A DNA stretch of 64,000 bases, from assembly GCF_902459465.1 (NCBI RefSeq), contig NC_047064.1, positions 6,970,762 to 7,034,761 on the forward strand. The letters run 5' to 3'. The position numbers and the translations under genes are program-made. Below are positions 49,407 to 64,000 of the stretch, piece by piece. The notes below the pieces were generated by a model. The model saw only the letters and a list, made by a program, of their open reading frames with translations. It was not told the origin of the DNA and made no database searches. This DNA comes from Asterias rubens (Eukaryota > Echinodermata > Asteroidea > Forcipulatida > Asteriidae). Positions within the stretch are counted from its first letter, which is position 1. Every line of letters begins with the position of its first letter.

Positions 49407-49709
49407 TGTACTCGGATAAAACAACAGACTTTGTTGGAAATCAAAAAAATCTTCTTATTCAAGCAATGTCAGGTACTTGGTATGGCGACCTTTTCATTTC
49501 ATACAAAAACACATGCAAGTGCTTCGGGGGACCGGGCTGCGAGATGAGCACATGGGATTGATTGGAGGTCAAAGGTCATAATGCATAAACTTGCGTCGCC
49601 GATGTCATGGAAATGTTGACAGTCGATAATGTTGTTGTTAATGTTATTGTGAGATTTATGCTGACTTTTGGTGAATGAAGTACGTTTAAAGACGCATGAA
49701 ACGACCACA
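49407..49709. promoter_or_regulatory. Putative bidirectional promoter of TSN and RNF32
   Basis: Only 303 bp separate the TSN start codon (minus, 49406) from the RNF32 start codon (plus, 49710). The interval has no recognisable transposon, unlike nearly all other noncoding DNA here, and no clear TATA box in either direction. It contains a perfect DR1 motif at 49566-49578. Transcription start sites are not visible. Confidence 0.6.
49566..49578 (+). promoter_or_regulatory. Perfect DR1 nuclear-receptor site
   Basis: AGGTCA-A-AGGTCA, two identical consensus half-sites spaced by one base, the class bound by HNF4, RXR heterodimers and COUP-TF. It is central in the TSN/RNF32 intergenic region. Function is inferred from the motif. 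Confidence 0.5.
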
Positions 49710-57333
<7,624 letters not shown>

Positions 57334-57340
57334 AGACACT

Positions 57341-57495
57341 GGATCATGGACACTTTTGGTAATTACTCAAAATAACTGTTAGCATAAAAACTTATCTGGT
57401 AATGAGCAATGGAGAGCTGTTGGTGAGTATAAAACATTGTGAGAAATGGCTCCCTCTGAAGTAGTGTAGCTTTTCACAGGGAAGTAAATTCTCAC
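57341..57495 (+). mobile_element. MITE family 1, partial, in RNF32 3' UTR
   Basis: Begins 8 bp after the stop codon (GGACACTTTTGGTAATTACT); truncated by the family 2 element at 57496. Confidence 0.65.
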
Positions 57496-57818
57496 TTAAA
57501 GCCATTGGACACTTTCGGTTAACAGTATTGTCCCAAGGCCCACGCTTCGTGTATCATAACAAACCTTCGATGACAATCGGCCATCGAAGTCGGGAGAAAA
57601 TAACGGGAAAACCCACCCTTGTTTCCGCACGTTTCGCCGTGTCATGACATGTGTTTAAAATTAATCAGTAATTCTCGAGAATTGATAATTGTTTTAATGT
57701 TTTCCCAAAAAGTAAAGCAATTCATGGAATAATATTTCAAGAGAAGTCTTTTACCATCACCTTCTGTAAACCCTGTAAGTTTTTTTTTTCCTGTTCCGAA
57801 AGTGTACAATGGCTTTAA
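57496..57818 (+). mobile_element. MITE family 2
   Basis: Ends TTAAAGCCATTGGACACTTT and AAGTGTACAATGGCTTTAA; joined directly to the next element through a shared TTTAAAG. Confidence 0.75.
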
Positions 57819-58167
57819 AGGAACATTACAGAATTGGCTTTGCTAACAAAAATGTTGCTGGTAGTGTAAGCACTTTATGTAATCCAGTTTGAGATTGATC
57901 AGCCATTTGGGTCACGAGAAATTAGTGAAAAAAAACCATTACTTATTTTGCATGACAATAATGCAAACAAAAAAATGAATAAAACGCTCACTGAGCAATA
58001 AACTCCAAACGCAAGGTAAATGATTTATTTCGCCTCAAATATGGCATTTCAGGCAGAAATATTTCAAGGGATGTTTTCTATCATCATCATTAGACCATGT
58101 AAGTTTGATGTAAATCTATGATCTTCACGATTTTGTTTTCTTACCAATTCTGTAACATCCCTTTAAA
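57813..58167. mobile_element. MITE TTTAAAGGAACATTACAG
   Basis: Inverted ends TTTAAAGGAACATTACAGAA and TTCTGTAACATCCCTTTAAA. A partial copy is at 13090-13345. Confidence 0.7.
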
Positions 58168-58234
58168 TAATAAAGAATTCCGAAAGCACACATTTTCATT
58201 GGACATTTTTTAAGTCTTTATGAAACTTTTAAAG

Positions 58235-60196
58235 GGCACCAATATTTGATAAAAATGATTTTTTCAATTTTTTGCCTATTTTTTACGTGTCAATATTTCC
58301 TCAAATATAGCTCATATCCATGGTCAGGTGACATTTAAAAGCATCAGTAAAGCCTACTGCATCTTTTTAGAGCAACTTAAAAATTTGCCAAAATTTGATA
58401 AAAGTGCTGGACTTACCCCTCATGATTTTTTTTTAATTTTGGCCTATTTTTTAAGTGTCAATATTTTCTAAAATATATCTTATACCCAGGGTCAAGTGAT
58501 GTTAAAAGGCATCAGTAGAGCCTACTGAATCTTTTTAGAGCAACTTGAAAATTTGCCAAAATTTGATAAAAACGCTGGACTTAACCCTTTTGATTTTAAA
58601 ATTTTTTGCCTATTTTTCAAGTGTCAATATTTCCTAAAATAAAGCTTATATCAGGGTCAAGTGACACTTAAAGGCATCAGTATAGCCTACTGCATTATTT
58701 TAGGGCAACTTAAAAATTTGCCAAAATTTGAAAACAAAATGCTGGACATACCCCTTTGATTTTTTCAATTTTTTGCTTATTTTTTAAGTGTCAATATTTC
58801 CTTAAATATAGCGTATATCCAGGGTCAAGTGACATTTAAAAGCATCAGTAGAGCCTACTGCATCTTTTTAGAGCAACTTGAAATTCGCAAAAACTTGATA
58901 AAAATGCTGGACTTACCCCTTATGATTTTTTTAGTTTTTTGCCTATTTTTCAAGTGTCATTATTTCCTAAAACATATCTTATATCTGGGGTCAAGTGACG
59001 TTAAAAGGCATCAGTAGAGCCTACTGTATCTTTTTAGAGCAACTTGAAAATTTGCCAAAATGTGATAAAAGTGCTGGACTTAGCCCTTTTGAATTTTTCA
59101 ATTTTTTGCCTATTTTTCAAGTGTCAATATTTCCTTAAATATATCTGTTATCCAGGTCAAGTGACATTTAAAAGCATCAGTAGAGCCTACTGCATCTTTT
59201 TAGAGCAACTTGAAAATAGGCCAAAATTTGATAAAAGTGCTGGACTTGCCCCTTTTGATTTTTTCAATTTTTTGCCTATTTTTCAAGTGTCAATATTTCC
59301 TTAAATATATCTTATATTCGGGGGTCAAGTGACATTTAAAGGCATCAGTAGAGCCTACTGCATCTTTTTAGAGCAACTTGAAAATAGGCCAAAATTTGAT
59401 AAAAATGCTGGACTTGCCCCTTTTGATTTTTTCAATTTTTTGCCAATTTTTCAAGTGTCAATATTTCCTTAAATATATCTTATATTCGGGGGTCAAGTGA
59501 CATTTAAAGGCATCAGTACAGCCTGCTGTATCTTTTTAGAGCAACTTGAAAATTTGCCAAAATTTGATAAAAGTGCTGGACCTACCCCTTATGATTTTTG
59601 TTTTTTGGCCCATTTTTCAAGTGTCAATATTTCCTAAAATAAAGCTTATATCTGGGGTCAAGTGACATTTAAAGGCATCAGAAGAGCCTACTGCATCTTT
59701 TTAGAGCAACTTGAAATTTGCCAAAATTTGATAAAAGTGCTGGACTTACCCCTTATGATTTTTTAGTTTTTTGGCCCATTTTTCAAGTGTCAATACTTCC
59801 TAAAATAAAGCTTATATCTGGGGTCAAGTGACATTTAAAGGCATCAGAAGAGCCTACTGCATCTTTTTAGAGCAACTTGAAAATTGGCCGAAATTTGAAA
59901 AAAAATGCTGGACTTACCCCTTATGATTTTTGTTTTTTGGCCCATTTTTCAAGTGTCAATATTTCCTAAAATAAAGCTTATATCTGGGTTCAAGAGACAT
60001 TTAAAGGCCGCAGTAGAGCCTACTGCATCTTTTAGGAGCAACTTGAAAACTGGCCAAAATTTGATAAAAATGCTGGTTCCCTTATGACGACTTTTTCAAC
60101 TTTTGGCCTATTTTTCAAGTGGTATAATTTCCTTAAATATAGCTTATATCCAGGGTCAAGTGACGTTAAAAGGCATCAGTAGAGCCTACTGCATCA
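58235..60196 (+). repeat. 12-copy tandem array, ~166-bp unit
   Basis: The landmark GGCATCAGTAGAGCCTACTG starts at 58341, 58509, 58674, 58842, 59008, 59174, 59342, 59510, 59675, 59841, 60008 and 60173, that is spacings of 165-168 bp. Each unit also has TTTTTAGAGCAACTTGAAAA, ATAAAAGTGCTGGACTTACC and AAGTGTCAATATTTCCT. Units are mostly 85-95 % alike by eye and AT-rich. No shared open frame persists across units. Confidence 0.92.
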
Positions 60197-60580
60197 CTTA
60201 AAGGGAAGGTACTCGTTTGGTAGTTACTCAAAACAAATATTAACTTAAAAACCGACTTGGTAACGAGCATTGAAGAGCTGTTGATAGTATAAAACATTGT
60301 TGGAAATAACTCCCTCTGAAGTATTAACTTAGTTTTTGAGAAAGAGGTTATTGCTCACTTAAATAATAAAAGACTTCTAGCTAGAAGTCTTTTATTCCTA
60401 TCTGAAAGCACTCAAAGTCATCCAATAAGGGTGTTTTTTCTTTCATCATTTTCTCGCAACTTTGATGACCAATTAAGCCCAAATTTTCACAGGCTCGTTA
60501 TTTTATGGTCATGATGGGATACATTGAGTGAGAAGACTGGTTTTTGACAGTTACCAAACGTGTACTTTCCCTTCAAACAT
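60197..60580 (+). mobile_element. MITE family 4 (TTAAAGGGAAGGTAC)
   Basis: Ends TTAAAGGGAAGGTACTCGTT and ACGTGTACTTTCCCTTCAA; interior resembles family 1 (AGAGCTGTTGATAGTATAAA, TTTTCACAGG). Centre is a perfect 32-bp palindrome at 60365-60396 (AATAAAAGACTTCTAG and complement). A partial copy is at about 34550-34711. Confidence 0.75.
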
Positions 60581-60884
60581 AAAGGTATCAACCAAGTTTC
60601 ATTTAAATCACATCAGATATAAGTCTTGGTGCCAGATGTTTTAACAATGGGATGCAACTTTTTAACATAAACTATCAAGTAATAAACCACAATGGAAACT
60701 GACGGGATAAGCTTTTAAAAAGTTAAAAACATATTAACTTATTTTAGAATGTGATTTTAGAATCACAACAGTGAAGAGATAAGGAACAAAAAACTCTCTT
60801 GCACCAAGACTCATTAGATATTAGTATTAACTTTGGACAGTTTACAGACTCTGATTGGTCAAAATCTGATCACATGGGGATGTA

Positions 60885-60990
60885 TTAAAGGCAGTGGACA
60901 CTTTTGGTAATTACTCAAAATATTTATTAGCACAAAACCTAACTTGGTAACGAGTAATGTGGAGAGGTTGATGGTATAAAACATTTAATA
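60885..60990 (+). mobile_element. MITE family 1, left end only
   Basis: TTAAAGGCAGTGGACACTTT through GAGAGGTTGATGGTATAAAA, then unrelated sequence. Confidence 0.65.
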
Positions 60991-61167
60991 TTTACTCTTA
61001 CTTAAATTTACTACACATTGATTATGCATGTGTTGAAAGGGAGTTACTTTTGGTAGTTACTTCAAAAATTAAAGACCATAAAAACTTAATTGGTAAATAG
61101 CCTTTGATTGCTGATATCGGGATGGGGGAAAACCACAAACCCTCCTAATAAGGGGAAAAACATGGGT

Positions 61168-61314
61168 ATAATAGACTGTGCAAGTCTCACGCATTATCAA
61201 ACTGACTTGGGACCTGGTTGGTTCAACATGCATTGCTTCAACACATGAAGGAAACAAATTTGTGCACTTTTGGTGCCAATGTTAAAATCAGCGCGAGACT
61301 TGCATTGTCTATTT
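61168..61314. mobile_element. Foldback element, GACTTGTGCAAGTCT family
   Basis: AATAGACTGTGCAAGTCTCA.. pairs with GCGCGAGACTTGCATTGTCT; same family as 18895-19020. Confidence 0.6.
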
Positions 61315-61890
61315 ACAGAAGTGCATAATATCAAACAAGTTCATGTCTTGGTGCAAGAAGTTTTTTTCACGTTTTTGGTAGTGTCTCACAATGCATAGGC
61401 ATCACAACAACTTCACCATTTTAAAGCATTCGCTAGTAGCCCTGAACCAGCCTCTTGCACCAATACTATAATCAGATTACAAACTGAAGTAGAGTTTTTT
61501 AAAGTTCGCACTAGATACATACTTACATAATTCTTAAACAGAGTACATTTTAATAACCTTATCTTAAAACATAATGGGCTTTTGTTATGTTTTGACCATC
61601 TAGTTCCCTGTTTGCACTGTGCACGCTGAATGTCAAAGGTCTAATTCTCATTGCGTATAGAGGGGCACGTTTATTTCATCCAAGCCTCCGTTTGGCTAGT
61701 TATGTGAATTGATCAGGGGAACAAGATGGCCACAACTTGATAAATGGCTATAGGTTCACAAGGCTGTGTCCGAATTGGTGTCTACAGCTCTGGCTACGGC
61801 TAGCTTTACGCATCATCATGCATTGAAAAACACTGTTTATTACAGTCGCAGCCGGAATCATAGCTGCAAATTCGGATACAGCCAAAGTCT

Positions 61891-62079
61891 CAGGGCCCAA
61901 TTTCATAAAGCTGTTAAGTAGAAGTTACTGCTTGACAAATTTGTTTGACAAGCAAGAAGTGAATGGGGCACCAGCCACAGCAGTGCAAACTTTTGGCTGG
62001 TAGCCTGTTTCTGCTGAGCATTAATATTCTGTGCGTAGCAACTTTTTCTGCTTTCTGGCTTTATGAAATTGGGCCCTGG
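61891..62079. mobile_element. MITE family 3
   Basis: Ends CAGGGCCCAATTTCATAAAG and CTTTATGAAATTGGGCCCTG. Confidence 0.75.
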
Positions 62080-62095
62080 ATGTCACTTCCGGTTA

Positions 62096-62252
62096 TACGC
62101 CTCTCTTAATATCTATGCATGACGTCATAATTCGACTAAAAAATGAGGCTATAGACGCACCTCCGCCACCACTTGGAGTGGCTGCGCCCATAGCCTCGTT
62201 TTGGGTTAGCATTGTGATGTACCTCATGCATAGATGTCAAGAGAGGCGCATA
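62096..62252. mobile_element. Nested double-hairpin element
   Basis: Outer arms GCCTCTCTTAATATCTATGC / GCATAGATGTCAAGAGAGGC; inner arms AAATGAGGCTATAGACGC / GCGCCCATAGCCTCGTTTT. Between them on the left is a TGACGTCA (62120-62127). Confidence 0.65.
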
Positions 62253-62929
62253 GTGTGGCCCTTGTGATCCGGATGATGCTGATCGTTATCTTGATTAGAC
62301 TTGCTCCAGTCAGTCTTCAGCTCTTGGTTGCATGATTCTCAATCCAGCCAGAGCCTTCCCTGCATCTCTGTTGTCATCTCAGGCTGATGTTATCTTCCAA
62401 GACTCTTGTCCAATCTGCGGATGGAAAGGACGGAACTGTTTATTATTTGATCACTTTAACCAAGTAGGTATTTCAAACTTTGCATCATTTTAGGTGAGGT
62501 TTGCCATGGCACCATGTATCAACCTCGTTTAGAAGTGTGGATTGTGAAAAGAACGGGTGGTTGTTAACCACTGATTGTTTTCAGAACCAACACCACTTTG
62601 ACTGAATGGTTTTTAACAAGGTCAGCTTCAACTAGTATCTGAAACATACCATTTCAATCCCACCCTTACTTTGATTCACATCAAGTCTTTGTTTTTTAAG
62701 GAAGCTACATGTACCCAATTTGGCCCACATAAAACTTTTCCAGTATAAAATTTAACATCTTGAATTATTTGTTTGGATTGATCCTTTGTGTATAGGAATT
62801 TCATTGAAGTAATGTCACCTTAAGTCTGGACTGATTTTACACAACTGTATTTGTCTTATTAGTAGGGGTGTGAAAGTAGGAGTAGGGTCTGCTCTAGCCC
62901 GACACTTTATATAATGGTGTGTCGTGGCC
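62253..62929. other. Noncoding, nothing firm recognised
   Basis: A fragment of the AACC-ACC inverted-repeat family is near 62510-62600; no exon could be supported. Confidence 0.35.
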
Positions 62930-63290
62930 AAGCGTTCTAGTTCACTGGATCCAAGCACTGCCGTTTTCAGCAGCAGAGTGTGGGTTCGAATGCTGGTCAC
63001 AACACTAGTGCCCTTGAGCAAGGCACTTAATACCATAATTGCTCTGTAAAAAATTGGGAAGGTGGTGCATTCTGTTCAACCAGTCAGGCTCCCTAATTGA
63101 TGATACCCATGCCTACATCCTTATGGACTGTGAAGAGGGTAACCCTGTTTCAGTGAAACCCTGTTTCAGCAAAACCTTGTTTCAGCAAAACCTTGTTTCA
63201 GCGAAACCCCATTACAGCAAGCCCCTGGTGGCATTTGATTGGAGTGGCTGTAATACAGCCTTCTGATGTTAGGCAATCTCTCTCAAAAAA
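62930..63290 (+). mobile_element. tRNA-derived SINE with internal minisatellite
   Basis: B-box-like GGTTCGAATGC at 62983-62993, then GCCCTTGAGCAAGGCACTTA and GATGATACCCATGCCTACAT; the region 63142-63224 is a 17-bp tandem repeat. Confidence 0.6.
63142..63224 (+). repeat. 17-bp minisatellite, about five units
   Basis: Units of CCCTGTTTCAGTGAAAC type, alternating CAGCAAAAC and CAGCGAAAC endings; sits at the 3' part of the SINE. Confidence 0.8.
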
Positions 63291-64000
63291 ATAAAAATAA
63301 ATAAAAATAAATCAAGTACCTGTATAAGAGACAGGGTGTAGACAGTGGAGTAACTAAGGCTCCCTCGCTGTAGGCGTTTGTACTATGAACACAAACATAG
63401 ATGCACTTCACAGTCGGGTTCGCCACTTAGATCGCCATCATGCACCAGGAAACTGCAGGGAAATGAAACAAAGTAAAATTGTTTAACAACATTTGTCGAA
63501 AAATGTTCAGATTTTGGGAAGCAATTCAGAACTAATAATATTCCATACACACTTTTCTAGCAAGCATCTCAAGCATCTCATCAGTTTAGTTGCTCCTTTG
63601 AAGAATTTCAGTCCAATTAGACGAAGATTTCCCTTTTTTTTATAAAGATTATTTCCATCGTTTGTACCAATAAAATATCCAAGCAGCTTTGGCTTGCAGT
63701 GAATTCCTTGCTAAGAATAAATATGGCCCAAGTATGTGGCCAGGTGTTTCAAAATAAATCTTTGTTGGTGCACAGAAGACGCACGTTCTTCGTTTCCCCT
63801 TTCTTTGATAACCAATGATGCGTAGGGTCAATGAGGGGTGCAAAGTAATTAAGAGCACGACCACTTTATAACTCTGGTCACTCAGCTCTGGTCTGACATG
63901 ATTCTACTGCATCTCTAAAGAAGACCGCGTTTCTTAACATTGTCTTGAGCCAATGTGGCAGGTTTGGAACTGGCTCGGTGGTGTTTTCCCCCTTACAGGG
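63291..64000. other. Noncoding; possible minus-strand terminal exon at 63383-63452
   Basis: A minus-strand acceptor (TTTCCCTGCAG) precedes a 23-codon frame ending TAG. No family recognised and no partner exon found in the window, so this is only a pointer. Confidence 0.2.

Overview
The window is animal nuclear DNA: AT-rich, with intron-split genes using GT..AG splice sites and a very high density of small palindromic transposons, tRNA-like SINEs, trinucleotide microsatellites and tandem repeats. The gene content is deuterostome-like. Several short inverted-repeat families (ends such as TTAAAGGCAGTGGACAC, TTAAAGCCATTGGAC, GGGCCCAATTTCATAGAGC) resemble, from memory only, repeats common in sea stars. 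An echinoderm, probably an asteroid, is my best guess; this is inference.

Four protein-coding genes can be assembled exon by exon with continuous reading frames. (1) 19931-22025, minus: SLC48A1/HRG1 haem transporter, 3 exons, 189 aa. (2) 25268-42024, plus: an NKTR/PPIG-type nuclear cyclophilin with a long arginine/serine tail, 20 coding exons, 1191 aa, complete cyclophilin domain. (3) 45818-49406, minus: translin (TSN), 6 exons, 247 aa. (4) 49710-57333, plus: RNF32, a double RING-H2 protein with an IQ motif, 8 exons, 437 aa. Strands alternate - + - +, so genes 1/2 and 3/4 are head-to-head and genes 2/3 converge. TSN and RNF32 start codons are only about 300 bp apart, consistent with a shared bidirectional promoter, which contains a perfect DR1 nuclear-receptor motif.

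Region by region: 1-19.9 kb has no gene I can support; it holds a LINE reverse-transcriptase remnant (about 3.0-3.3 kb), long (ATT)n tracts, MITEs, an unusual inverted-repeat element at 4.7-5.4 kb and a degenerate tandem array at 9.6-11.8 kb. 22.0-25.3 kb, between the divergent HRG1 and cyclophilin genes, is packed with foldback elements and an 880-bp structure bounded by inverted CTCGGCACC minisatellites. 42.0-45.8 kb is the convergent intergenic interval. 57.3-64 kb, downstream of RNF32, is a chain of MITEs joined at TTAA-like junctions, a 12-copy tandem array of about 166 bp, and SINE/MITE debris.

The four genes do not form one pathway: a haem exporter of endolysosomes, an RS-domain splicing-associated prolyl isomerase, an RNA/DNA-binding C3PO subunit and a putative E3 ligase. 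The accessory biology here is mobile-element biology. The most unusual items are the 166-bp satellite-like array, the paired inverted minisatellites, the shared TTAAAG ends of several MITE families with exchanged central hairpins, and a 104-residue insertion inside the second RING finger of RNF32.
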